DNA from: Enterobacteriaceae endosymbiont of Donacia tomentosa
GTDB lineage: Bacteria; Pseudomonadota; Gammaproteobacteria; Enterobacterales; Enterobacteriaceae
Direction: 5' to 3'
Length of the DNA: 64,000 nt
NCBI RefSeq assembly: GCF_012571135.1
Contig: NZ_CP046216.1
Coordinates: 2,312 to 66,311, forward strand
Position numbers and translations under genes: made by a program. Positions 50,036-59,055 of the stretch are shown here, in pieces. Each line of letters begins with the position of its first letter. The stretch's first letter is position 1. Below the pieces are notes generated by a model, which was not told the DNA's origin, did not search any database, and saw only the letters and a list, made by a program, of their open reading frames with translations.

Positions 50036-50635
50036 ATGAAAGAAAACTTACAATATAGTGGAATTATAGCTCCTTTCAATATTTCAAATATTGACACTGA
50101 TGTCATTATACCTAAACAATTTTTACAAAAAAATGATAAAAAAAATTTTGGAAATTATTTATTTAATGATTGGAGATATTTAGATAATAATAATCAAATA
50201 CCTAATCCTAATTTTATTCTAAACAAAAAAAAATTTAAAAATGCAAAAATTTTGTTAACTCGCAATAATTTTGGTTGTGGGTCTTCCAGAGAACACGCTC
50301 CGTGGGCTTTAAAAGATTTTGGTTTTCACACTATAATAGCATCTAGTTACGCAGACATATTTTATAATAATGCAATAAATAATAAATTATTATTAATAAC
50401 TTTAGAAAAAAAAATACTTGATAAATTCTTTTTTATAGTAGAAAAATTTCCTGGTATAACTTGTTATGTAAATTTAAAATTTCAAGAAATTATCATAAAT
50501 GATCAATCTTTTAATTTTAATATAGATTCATTTATAATTGATTATATTACTGATAATTTAGATCAAATAGATTTAACAATGAAGTATTATAAAAAAATCA
50601 GTATGTTTGAAAAAACATATTTTCATTTTTTTTAA
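50036..50635 (+). CDS. leuD: 3-isopropylmalate dehydratase small subunit
   Basis: LeuD carries substrate-recognition loops and partners LeuC. The 199 residues (E. coli 201) have NISNIDTDVIIPKQFL near the start, NFGCGSSREHAPWALKDFGFHTIIASSYADIFYNN (about residues 80-115, in pieces GCGSSREHAPWAL and SSYADIF) and a DLDQIDLT-type end NLDQIDLTMKYY. It starts 17 bp after leuC and is followed 19 bp later by adk. Confidence 0.97.
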   Translation: MKENLQYSGIIAPFNISNIDTDVIIPKQFLQKNDKKNFGNYLFNDWRYLDNNNQIPNPNFILNKKKFKNAKILLTRNNFGCGSSREHAPWALKDFGFHTIIASSYADIFYNNAINNKLLLITLEKKILDKFFFIVEKFPGITCYVNLKFQEIIINDQSFNFNIDSFIIDYITDNLDQIDLTMKYYKKISMFEKTYFHFF

Positions 50636-50654
50636 AATATGAGAATTTTCTTAA

Positions 50655-51317
50655 ATGCGTATAATTTTATTAGGTCCACCAGGAGTAGGTAAAGGAACTT
50701 ATGCTCAATTTATATCTGAAAAATATAATTTACCTAATATTTCTATAGGAAATATATTAAGAAACTATATATTAAATAATAAAAATTCTATTTTAAGTAA
50801 GAAAATAAAAAAATGTATTAATAATGGTGCTATGGTCCCTGATTATATAACTATTAAAATTATTAAAAATAGATTATATAATTTAGATTGTAAAAAAGGT
50901 TTTTTATTAGATGGATATCCTAGAAATATAATACAGGCTGATATTTTAAAAAAAGAAAACATAAATATAGATATAATAATTGAATTATATATACCTTATA
51001 ATCAAATTATTAAAAGAATTATAGGTAGGAGAATTCATGAACCCTCAGGAAGAACTTATCATATAATTTTAAATCCTCCTAAAATAAAGGGCAAAGATGA
51101 TATCACAGGAGAAAAATTAATAACAAGAACAGATGATAATATTTCTACAATAAATAATAGATTACAAGAATATTTAAAACAAACACAACCATTAATTAAA
51201 TATTATAAAAATCAATTGTGGAAAAAAAGATTTTTTTATAAAAAAATAAATAATACATCATCTATTTTAGATGTAAAAAAAAAAATAGATAACTTTTTAA
51301 AATTTTCTAAATTGTAA
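50655..51317 (+). CDS. adk: Adenylate kinase
   Basis: Adk interconverts ATP, ADP and AMP. The 220 residues (E. coli 214) include the P-loop LLGPPGVGKGTYAQF, the AMP-site ISIGNILRNYI (family ISTGDMLR; the conserved Asp is Asn here), GFLLDGYPRN (about residue 80), the LID arginine segment GRRIHEPSGRTYH (about 123) and LITRTDDN. The enzyme is of the long, non-zinc LID type. It follows leuD by only 19 bp, so it may be cotranscribed with leuABCD, a context not found in E. coli. An 11-A run lies at 51275-51285. Confidence 0.97.
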   Translation: MRIILLGPPGVGKGTYAQFISEKYNLPNISIGNILRNYILNNKNSILSKKIKKCINNGAMVPDYITIKIIKNRLYNLDCKKGFLLDGYPRNIIQADILKKENINIDIIIELYIPYNQIIKRIIGRRIHEPSGRTYHIILNPPKIKGKDDITGEKLITRTDDNISTINNRLQEYLKQTQPLIKYYKNQLWKKRFFYKKINNTSSILDVKKKIDNFLKFSKL

Positions 51318-51407
51318 AAATCATAATTTTTATAATTTGTTTATTTGTTTTAAATTTGTTATTATGAAAAACATAATTAATAATTTTAATAAATGGATTA
51401 TAGTCTA

Positions 51408-52286
51408 ATGTTCACCGGAAGTATTGTGGCACTTATAACTCCAATGGATATTAAAGGTAATATCTGTAAAAAAAATTTGAAAAAACTTATTCGATATCAT
51501 ATAGATAGTGGTACAAAAGCTATTGTTATTATGGGAACTACAGGTGAATCGACTACCTTAACTTATGAAGAACATATTAAAACAGTAATGTACGCATTAG
51601 ATTTTTCAAAAAACAAAATACCTATTATAGCTGGAACAGGATTTAATTCTACAACTAAATGTATAGCTATTACGTCTGTTTTAGAAAAATCAGGAATTAT
51701 AGGATGTTTAAGTGTTACTCCATATTACAATCGACCTACACAAGAAGGAATGTATCAACACTTTAAGGAAATTGCTAATAGTACTACATTACCGCAAATA
51801 TTATATAATGTTCCGTCACGTACCGGTTGTGATCTTTTACCAGAAACAATTTATCGATTATCAAAAATAAAAAATATTGTAGGTATAAAAGAAGCTACAG
51901 GAGATTTATCTCGTTTTTATAAAATAAAAAATTTAGTTGATAAAAATTTTTTTTTAATTAGTGGTGATGATACAACTTCTTTTGAATTTATGTTATTAGG
52001 AGGAGATGGAGTTATATCAGTTACTGCTAATATTGTAGCAGTACAAATGAACCAATTTTGTAATTATATAAAAGAAAAAAAAATTACAAAAGCAAAAAAA
52101 ATAAATCAAAGTTTAATTAAATTGCATCACCAATTATTTATTGAATCTAATCCGATACCCGTAAAATGGGCTGCCAAAAGAATTGGACTCATAGATAGCA
52201 ATACAATGAGATTACCAATGACAAAACTTTCAAAATATAATCAAGAAATATTAGAGATTACATTAAAAAAACTGAAATTAATATAA
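51408..52286 (+). CDS. dapA: 4-hydroxy-tetrahydrodipicolinate synthase
   Basis: DapA condenses pyruvate and aspartate semialdehyde, the first step specific to lysine and diaminopimelate. The ATG at 51408 gives [14 protein letters not shown] and 292 residues, identical to the E. coli length and start; an ATG five codons earlier is less likely. Motifs are GTTGESTTL (about residues 43-51), [29 protein letters not shown] with the catalytic tyrosine (133) and GIKEATGDL with the Schiff-base lysine (161). Its last 9 bp overlap the end of the convergent glyS. Confidence 0.98.
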   Translation: MFTGSIVALITPMDIKGNICKKNLKKLIRYHIDSGTKAIVIMGTTGESTTLTYEEHIKTVMYALDFSKNKIPIIAGTGFNSTTKCIAITSVLEKSGIIGCLSVTPYYNRPTQEGMYQHFKEIANSTTLPQILYNVPSRTGCDLLPETIYRLSKIKNIVGIKEATGDLSRFYKIKNLVDKNFFLISGDDTTSFEFMLLGGDGVISVTANIVAVQMNQFCNYIKEKKITKAKKINQSLIKLHHQLFIESNPIPVKWAAKRIGLIDSNTMRLPMTKLSKYNQEILEITLKKLKLI

Positions 52287-54350
52287 ATTCTGTAGGTTTA
52301 TGATGGTTGATAGATATTTTTTTACATTATATAATATTGTAATTCTATTATTCTTTATAATTATTTTCTCATCATTAATTTTAACTTTTTTAAAGAAATC
52401 ATTTATTGGATAATAAAGTTCTGATAAAATTAGGAGTATGTTATAAAATTCGTAATTTTTAATTTTATTTTTCAAAATTTTAGATAATTTTATTATATAA
52501 TTAACTAATTTAATTTCTTCTTTCTTTTGTAATAAAGACATATTAATTTTAAAGTCATAATTTATGTTCTTCGTATTTTTTAATAAAATTTTATCTATTC
52601 TTTTATTAGTATATATTAAAAAAAAACTTTGTTGTTTCTCAGATTTAAAAAATTTATCTAATGCTTTTATTTTATAATCTAAAATTAATGGCATTTCAGT
52701 TTTATTTTTTAAAACATTAGTTACAATGATCTTTTTATAACCTAAAGAAATATACCAATTTTTACATCTATTTATAATAAAATCTAATATTTTATTTAAT
52801 AAATAAATATTATTATTATTAGAATTGTAATTATACAAATGAAGATTAAAATTAATTAATTTTACCAAATTTATTTTTAATTTATTTGTAATAATAATAC
52901 GCACTAGAAACAATGCTATACGTTTAAGAGCATATGGATCCTTATTTCCTGTAGGAAACGAATATATACTAAATATACCAACTAATGTATCTATTTTATC
53001 TGCTATAAATAAAGTACAAGAAATTACACTTTTAGGTATTTTATCATTTATTTTATATTGATATTGTTCTTTAATAGCTTTTATTATTTCAATATTTTCT
53101 TTATTATGTTTTGCATAATACATACCAACAATACCTTGTAAATCTGGAAATTCATAAACCATTTGAGTAGCTAAATCGCATTTAGACAATCTACTTGCTC
53201 TAATACAATATAAAATATTAGCATTAATTATTTTAGCTATATATTTAGATAGTTTTTCTATGCGAATAGTTTTTTCAAATAAGCTACCCAATTCTTTTTG
53301 AAAAAGAATATTTTTTAATTTATTTAGATATTCCTCAAGTTTTATTTTTGTATCATTTTCAAAAAAAAACTTAACATCCTGAAATTTTGCTTGAAGAACC
53401 TGTTCATTATCACTAATAATTACATTTTCATTTTTTGTTTCAATATTTATTAAAAAAATAAAATTAGGTAATAATTTATTATTTTTATCATATAAAGGGA
53501 TATATTTCTGATAGTTTATCATAACATATTCTAATATTTTAGATGGTAGACATAAAAATTTTTTATTAAATTGACCTAATAATACTGTTGGCCATTCCAC
53601 CATTGCAGTTAATTCTTCTAAAAAAACATTAGTTATTTTTATATGAGCATTTAAACTATTTATTATTTTATTTATATTATTCAAAATTTTATTTTTACGT
53701 TGGATAAAATTAACAATAACTTTACCCTTTTTAAAAAGTAACATTTCATATTCTTCAGCATTTTTTAAAATAATTTTTTTATTACACATAAACCTATTTC
53801 CTTGAAGAAGGTTATTAGATTTTATGTTCAAAATATTATTTTTAATAATTTTTTTACCTAAAACGAACGTAAAACTTCTTATTGGTCTAATAAACTTAAA
53901 ATAATGTGTATCCCAATACATTAAATTAGGGATTAAAGAGATATTATTTAAAGAATTAAATATCATATTAGGTAATATTTTTTTTATATGTAAACCTTTT
54001 ATCTTTTTTTTGTAAAACAAATAATTATTTTTATATGTAATTTCTTTTGTATTCTTAATTTTTTGTTTTTTTATCCAAAAACGTACTTCTTTTAGTAAGA
54101 ACATATTTTTTTTATTAGTAACAAAAGGTCCTTTAATTATTAAAGTAGAATCTAATTGGAATACACTTAAATTAACTATTTGTATAGCAATTCGTCTGGA
54201 AGTAGAAAAAAATTTGATTATTTTATATTTAAAGTTATTTTTTTTCAATTCATTTTTAAAGTTTTCAAAAACTATCTTAGTTATCTTTAATAAATATTTA
54301 GAAGGTATATCTTCCACACCTACTTCTAATAATAATGTATTGTTATTCAT
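52278..54350 (-). CDS. glyS: Glycyl-tRNA synthetase beta subunit
   Basis: GlyS with GlyQ forms the tetrameric glycyl-tRNA synthetase; the beta chain binds tRNA. The 690 residues match E. coli (689). Typical segments are [15 protein letters not shown] at the N-terminus, [82 protein letters not shown] (HD-like region, in part) and [13 protein letters not shown] near residue 475. Much of the chain has drifted toward Lys, Asn and Ile. It follows glyQ by 24 bp and converges on dapA. Confidence 0.97.
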   Translation of the reverse strand: MNNNTLLLEVGVEDIPSKYLLKITKIVFENFKNELKKNNFKYKIIKFFSTSRRIAIQIVNLSVFQLDSTLIIKGPFVTNKKNMFLLKEVRFWIKKQKIKNTKEITYKNNYLFYKKKIKGLHIKKILPNMIFNSLNNISLIPNLMYWDTHYFKFIRPIRSFTFVLGKKIIKNNILNIKSNNLLQGNRFMCNKKIILKNAEEYEMLLFKKGKVIVNFIQRKNKILNNINKIINSLNAHIKITNVFLEELTAMVEWPTVLLGQFNKKFLCLPSKILEYVMINYQKYIPLYDKNNKLLPNFIFLINIETKNENVIISDNEQVLQAKFQDVKFFFENDTKIKLEEYLNKLKNILFQKELGSLFEKTIRIEKLSKYIAKIINANILYCIRASRLSKCDLATQMVYEFPDLQGIVGMYYAKHNKENIEIIKAIKEQYQYKINDKIPKSVISCTLFIADKIDTLVGIFSIYSFPTGNKDPYALKRIALFLVRIIITNKLKINLVKLINFNLHLYNYNSNNNNIYLLNKILDFIINRCKNWYISLGYKKIIVTNVLKNKTEMPLILDYKIKALDKFFKSEKQQSFFLIYTNKRIDKILLKNTKNINYDFKINMSLLQKKEEIKLVNYIIKLSKILKNKIKNYEFYNILLILSELYYPINDFFKKVKINDEKIIIKNNRITILYNVKKYLSTIINLQNLY

Positions 54351-54374
54351 AAAATGATATTACCTAATTAATAA

Positions 54375-55256
54375 TTATTGTTGTATATAATCATAATATT
54401 TCATTATAATTGATTTAGTCATATTACGTAATTTTAAAATATATCTTTGTCTCTCTGTATGAGAAAAAAATCTACGTGATTCTAATAAATTAAAACAATG
54501 AGATGCTTTTAAAATTTTATCATATGCAGGAAAAATCAATGGTTTTTTTAAATTTAATAAATAATTTATTTCTGACTCATAATGTTTAAAACAATAAATA
54601 AGAAAATTGACATTTGCATATTGAAAATTATATATAGATTGTTCTAATTCATTTTGAGAAAAAATATTACCATATGTAACACTAATATTATTATTTTCAT
54701 TCCAGATTAAATCATATATATTTTTAACTTTTTGAATATGCATTCCTAATCTTTCAAGACCATATGTTATTTCACCGGTTATTGGATTGCACTGCATACC
54801 ACCCATCTGTTGAAAATATGTAAATTGAGTTATTTCCATTCCATTTAACCATATTTCCCAACCAATACCATAAGCTCCTAAAGTAGGATTTTCCCAATTA
54901 TCATCTATAAAACAAATATTATTTGTACTTAAATCTATTTTTAATTTTTCTAAAGATTTTAAATATAAAGATTGAATGTTTTTTGGAGGAGGTTTCATTA
55001 TTACTTGAAATTGATAATATTGTTGTAATCTATTAGGATTATTCCCATACCTTCCATCAGAAGGTCGTCTTGATAGCTGGATATATGCTATTTTTTTAGG
55101 ATTTTTCCCTATAGCATATAAACATGTCATAGGATGAGATGTTCCCGCTCCAACTTCAGTATCAATTGGCTGAATTATAGTACAGCCTTGTTGTGACCAA
55201 TATTTTTGTAAAATAAATATCATTCCTTGAAATGTTTTTTCATTAAATTTTTTCAT
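54375..55256 (-). CDS. glyQ: Glycyl-tRNA synthetase alpha subunit
   Basis: GlyQ is the catalytic class II subunit of the tetrameric bacterial glycyl-tRNA synthetase. The 293 residues (E. coli 303) have [18 protein letters not shown] at the start, [34 protein letters not shown] (pieces RRPSDGRYG and YYQFQVI), [38 protein letters not shown] (pieces [11 protein letters not shown] and ITQFTYFQQ) and [12 protein letters not shown] (motif 3). It starts the glyQ-glyS operon and diverges from fieF. Confidence 0.97.
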   Translation of the reverse strand: MKKFNEKTFQGMIFILQKYWSQQGCTIIQPIDTEVGAGTSHPMTCLYAIGKNPKKIAYIQLSRRPSDGRYGNNPNRLQQYYQFQVIMKPPPKNIQSLYLKSLEKLKIDLSTNNICFIDDNWENPTLGAYGIGWEIWLNGMEITQFTYFQQMGGMQCNPITGEITYGLERLGMHIQKVKNIYDLIWNENNNISVTYGNIFSQNELEQSIYNFQYANVNFLIYCFKHYESEINYLLNLKKPLIFPAYDKILKASHCFNLLESRRFFSHTERQRYILKLRNMTKSIIMKYYDYIQQ

Positions 55257-55444
55257 TTATTATTTATTTTTTAAATTTTAATTATAATATAATTATTATA
55301 TATATTTTTTTTAAAAAAATTAATACAACTAAAATTTAACATATTTTTTTTTATTATAAAAATAATGTTATTATAATCTGTTATTTTAAAATAATAAAAC
55401 ATTTATATTAAATTACAAAATCTATAAAAGGATTAAATGTTTAT

Positions 55445-56383
55445 ATGAATAATGTTTTTAAAAAAATTTCTTTTAAAAAGAAAAAAAATGAATATAATAG
55501 ACTAATAACAATGGCTACAAGTTTAGCTATTCTATTATCTTTTACATTATTAATATTAAAAATATTAGCTTGGTGGTATACAAAATCAATCAGTATGTTA
55601 GCTGCTTGTATGGATTCATTAATAGATATAACATCTTCAATAATTAATTTATCAATTATTTATTATTCTTTACAACCAGCTGATTCAGAACATACTTTTG
55701 GACATGGTAAAGCAGAATCATTATCTGCTTTAACACAAAGTATATTTGTATGTGGGTCAGCTGTATTTTTATTTTTAAATAGTTTACGATATTTATCTCA
55801 TCCTGAAAAATTAAACTATCCTATTATAGGAATAATAGTTATAATTACTTCTTTTATTTTAACTTTAATACTGGTGATATTTCAAAAAAAAGTTATATAT
55901 AAAACAAATAGTCAAGCTACACATGCAGATATGATTCATTATGAATCCGATATTTTAATTAATAGTGCAATTTTAGCTGCTTTAATTTTAAATTTTTATA
56001 ATATAAAAAAAGCAGATTCTTTAATAGCATCAGTAATAAGTATTTTTATTTTTTATAATTCTTTTAAAGTTGGATATAAAGCAATACAATCATTATTAGA
56101 TAAATCTTTACCAAATAAAGAAAAAAATATAATAATAAATCTAATAAGTTCTTGGCCTAGAGTTATGGGAGCACATCAATTAAAAACCAGACAATCAGGA
56201 CCTACACGTTTTATACAATTTCATTTAGTATTAGATGATAATTTACCTTTATTAGAGTCACATTCTATAGCAGAAGAGATAGAAAATGCTTTAAATAAAA
56301 AATTTCCTTACTCAGAAATTATTATACATCAAGATCCATATTCTATCGTTTCTGAAAAATATAAAGGTTTTTTTAAAAATTAA
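55445..56383 (+). CDS. fieF: Cation diffusion facilitator FieF (YiiP)
   Basis: FieF is an inner-membrane proton antiporter exporting zinc and iron-type divalent metals. The 312 residues fit the six-helix family plus a cytoplasmic C-terminal domain. Helix 2 has MLAACMDSLIDI with the first metal-site aspartates. SLQPADSEHTFGHGKAESLSAL is the conserved loop. HADMIHYESD in helix 5 supplies the His and Asp of the transport site. TRQSGPTRFIQFHL and HSIAEEIE lie in the C-terminal domain with HQDP near its end. The transport ligands look intact. An N-terminal Lys-rich extension is present. fieF-pfkA is the E. coli order. Confidence 0.93.
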   Translation: MNNVFKKISFKKKKNEYNRLITMATSLAILLSFTLLILKILAWWYTKSISMLAACMDSLIDITSSIINLSIIYYSLQPADSEHTFGHGKAESLSALTQSIFVCGSAVFLFLNSLRYLSHPEKLNYPIIGIIVIITSFILTLILVIFQKKVIYKTNSQATHADMIHYESDILINSAILAALILNFYNIKKADSLIASVISIFIFYNSFKVGYKAIQSLLDKSLPNKEKNIIINLISSWPRVMGAHQLKTRQSGPTRFIQFHLVLDDNLPLLESHSIAEEIENALNKKFPYSEIIIHQDPYSIVSEKYKGFFKN

Positions 56384-56426
56384 TAAACATTAATATTTAA
56401 TTATTCTTATAGTAAAGGAGTAAAAA

Positions 56427-57389
56427 ATGATTCAAAAAATTGGTGTTCTTACAAGTGGAGGAGATGCACCTGGGATGAATGCAGCTATTCGTGGTATTGT
56501 CAGAACAGCAATAGGCTATAATATTCAAGTATTTGGGATATATAATGGATATTTAGGATTATATAAAAATAATTTAATAAAATTAAATAGATATAGTGTA
56601 TCTGATATTATTAATAGAGGTGGAACTTTTTTAGGTTCTGCTCGTTTTCCTCAATTTAAAGATCAAAAAATCCGTTCTATAGCCATTAAAAATATGCAAA
56701 AACAGGGTATTGATGCTCTGGTTGTTATTGGAGGAGATGGTACTTATTTAGGAGCAAAGTTATTAACCGAAATGGGCTTCCCATGTATAGGAATACCTGG
56801 TACCATTGACAATGATGTGGCAGGTACTGATTACAGCATAGGATATTTTACAGCATTAGAAACCATAGTCCAAGCAATAGATCGATTAAGAGACACATCA
56901 ACTTCTCATCAAAGAATATCAATTATAGAAATTATGGGAAGGCGTTGTGGTGATTTAACTTTAGCAGCAGCAATTGCTGGAGGTTGTGAATTTATTATAC
57001 TACCAGAAATTACTTATAATCAAAATGATTTAGTAAGAGAAATCAAACTTGGAATAGATAAAGGTAAAAAACATGCAATCGTGTTGATCACTGAATTTAT
57101 TTGTGATATTAATAAATTAGCAAGATTTATTGAAACAAAAATTAAAAGAGAAACTAGAACAACAGTTTTAGGACATATCCAAAGGGGAGGATCTCCTGTA
57201 GCTTATGATCGTATTCTAGCATCTAGAATGGGTGCTTATTCGGTAGAATTATTATATAAAGGTTTAGGAGGTAGATGTGTAGGTATAAAAAATGATAAAA
57301 TGGTACATAATGATATTATCGATGCTATTTTAAATATGAAAAAAGTATTTAGACAAGATTTACTAGATACTGCCAAAAAATTATTTTAA
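56427..57389 (+). CDS. pfkA: 6-phosphofructokinase
   Basis: PfkA phosphorylates fructose 6-phosphate, the committed step of glycolysis. The 320 residues equal E. coli in length. Motifs are [18 protein letters not shown] (ATP site), [38 protein letters not shown] with the catalytic aspartate, [13 protein letters not shown] and [12 protein letters not shown] strong AAAGGAG ribosome site lies ahead of the ATG. The protein is highly conserved. GpmA (62.7 kb) and Pta (63.4 kb) suggest an active route from sugar to acetyl phosphate. Confidence 0.98.
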   Translation: MIQKIGVLTSGGDAPGMNAAIRGIVRTAIGYNIQVFGIYNGYLGLYKNNLIKLNRYSVSDIINRGGTFLGSARFPQFKDQKIRSIAIKNMQKQGIDALVVIGGDGTYLGAKLLTEMGFPCIGIPGTIDNDVAGTDYSIGYFTALETIVQAIDRLRDTSTSHQRISIIEIMGRRCGDLTLAAAIAGGCEFIILPEITYNQNDLVREIKLGIDKGKKHAIVLITEFICDINKLARFIETKIKRETRTTVLGHIQRGGSPVAYDRILASRMGAYSVELLYKGLGGRCVGIKNDKMVHNDIIDAILNMKKVFRQDLLDTAKKLF

Positions 57390-57418
57390 TCTAAAACAAT
57401 TAAAAAAGAGAAATAAAT

Positions 57419-57706
57419 ATGCATTGTATAAAATGTTTTCAAAGAATAAAAACAGGAAAAAAATTTAGTAAACATCTACGAAAAAATAATAAGTTTCCTG
57501 CTATTATTTACGGTAAAAAAATAAAAGAAATTTCAATTTTTATTAAAAATCAAGATATGTCAAATGTTGACCTCAGTAATTTTTTAAATAAAAAATTAAA
57601 TTTAATAGACGAACAAAATAATATTTTTAAAGTTAAAGTATTAGATATTCAGTATCATCCCTATAAAAATAAAAAAGTTTATCACATAGACTTCCTATCT
57701 ATATAA
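57419..57706 (+). CDS. rplY: 50S ribosomal protein L25
   Basis: L25 binds 5S rRNA in the large subunit. The 95 residues match the short E. coli form (94). It has LRKNNKFPAIIYGKK near residue 20 (the 5S-binding strand pair in E. coli) and VKVLDIQYHPYKNKKVYHIDFLSI at the end (pieces DIQYHPYK and HIDF). Basic residues are abundant. It follows pfkA by 29 bp. Confidence 0.93.
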   Translation: MHCIKCFQRIKTGKKFSKHLRKNNKFPAIIYGKKIKEISIFIKNQDMSNVDLSNFLNKKLNLIDEQNNIFKVKVLDIQYHPYKNKKVYHIDFLSI

Positions 57707-57784
57707 AAAACAAAATATTTTACATTAGAAAAAATAATATACCCTCTCACCAAGTATATTTACTATTTTTTAGATAACTTAATT

Positions 57785-58555
57785 TTATATATTTAATACA
57801 TGTTCCATATTATATATACCTGTTTCTTTTTTAATTAACCAAATAGCAGCTTTTACAGCTCCCCTTGCAAAAGGGATTCTATTTAAAGCTTTATGAGTTA
57901 ATTCTATTTGTTCTCCCATTAAAGAAAATATAATTTTATGCTCACCTGGGATATCACCAGCTCTTATAGAATGAAAAAATATTTTTTGTAAAAAATTATA
58001 TTTTTTACAAGATTGATCAATGATATCTTTAATAAATAATGCGGTACCTGAAGGAGAATCTATTTTTTTTTTGTGATGTTTTTCTATAATATCTATATCT
58101 AAATTTTCTTGTTGATTAATACAAAAAATTTCAGTTATATTTTTTAAAATTTTAAATAATATATTTATACCTTGACTAAAATTCGATGTAAAAACAATAG
58201 CTATTTTTTTTGATGCTTCTTTTATAATTATTTTTTCTTTTTCAGTAAAACCAGTAGTACCAATAACCATTTTTTTATTATATTTTTTACATATATTAAG
58301 ATAGTTTATTGTTGTATCTGGATTTGTAAAATCTATTAATATATCAAAATCATTAATTATACTTAATAAATCAGATTGCACTTGTAAATAATTAGATTTA
58401 TATAAAACTTTACTTTTATTATTTATTAAGTTTTTTTTCTCTAAAATACCATTTAAAGATATATTATTATTTTCTTGATTTATTATTTTTAATATTTCTT
58501 GCCCCATACGGCCATAAATACCAGAAATTGCTAAACGAATTTTATTTTTTTTCAT
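57785..58555 (-). CDS. dapB: 4-hydroxy-tetrahydrodipicolinate reductase
   Basis: DapB reduces the DapA product with NAD(P)H in lysine and diaminopimelate synthesis. The 256 residues are somewhat shorter than E. coli (273). It has the nucleotide-binding AISGIYGRMGQEI, DFTNPDTT, VIGTTGF (about residue 95), the catalytic His-Lys motif EKHHKKKIDSPSGTAL (about 148-163), SIRAGDIPGEH and LTHKALNRIPFARGA. With DapA and DapD it provides lysine-pathway intermediates both for the wall and possibly for the host. Confidence 0.97.
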   Translation of the reverse strand: MKKNKIRLAISGIYGRMGQEILKIINQENNNISLNGILEKKNLINNKSKVLYKSNYLQVQSDLLSIINDFDILIDFTNPDTTINYLNICKKYNKKMVIGTTGFTEKEKIIIKEASKKIAIVFTSNFSQGINILFKILKNITEIFCINQQENLDIDIIEKHHKKKIDSPSGTALFIKDIIDQSCKKYNFLQKIFFHSIRAGDIPGEHKIIFSLMGEQIELTHKALNRIPFARGAVKAAIWLIKKETGIYNMEHVLNI

Positions 58556-58577
58556 ATTTTTTTTTATAGTTTATTTT

Positions 58578-59045
58578 TTATTTTTCATAAAAATTTTGTA
58601 TTATAAAAATTATAATGCCAATAAGAATTATTATATCTGCTATATTAACAATAGGGAAATTAAAATTGTAAATATGTATATTAATAAAATCAACAACAAA
58701 ACCATACTGAATTCTGTTAATCATATTACTTAATATTCCACTAATAATAAAAATATAAGATAATAAATTATCTTTATATTCTACATAACAAATAAATAAT
58801 ATAAAAATAACAATGTTTATTATTAATATAGCAAAATTATTAATTTTAAGATTTTTTTTTAAAAAAAAACCTAAAATTATACCATAATTTTGTAGATATA
58901 TAATATTGATAAAAGTTGTTATATAATAACATCTATTTAATTTAAAATGATTAATAACATAATTTTTACTAAGTAAATCAAGAGTTATTATTACAAATAT
59001 AATATACAAAAGTGATAAATTAATATAATTTTTTAATTTAATCAT
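58578..59045 (-). CDS. lspA: Lipoprotein signal peptidase II LspA
   Basis: LspA is the inner-membrane aspartyl protease that cleaves prolipoproteins after lipidation. Four hydrophobic helices are visible. The two catalytic aspartates are retained in FVVDFI (Asp119) and NIADII (Asp137), and NYG near residue 53 matches the family. The family motif GNxxDR is SNMINR here (Asp replaced by Asn at 110). The ATG at 59045 gives 155 residues and places Asp23 exactly as in E. coli; a start at 59081 would overlap ileS. ileS-lspA is the E. coli order. Retention implies some lipoproteins remain even though BamB lost its cysteine. Confidence 0.92.
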   Translation of the reverse strand: MIKLKNYINLSLLYIIFVIITLDLLSKNYVINHFKLNRCYYITTFINIIYLQNYGIILGFFLKKNLKINNFAILIINIVIFILFICYVEYKDNLLSYIFIISGILSNMINRIQYGFVVDFINIHIYNFNFPIVNIADIIILIGIIIFIIQNFYEK

Positions 59046-59055
59046 AAAAAATTTA

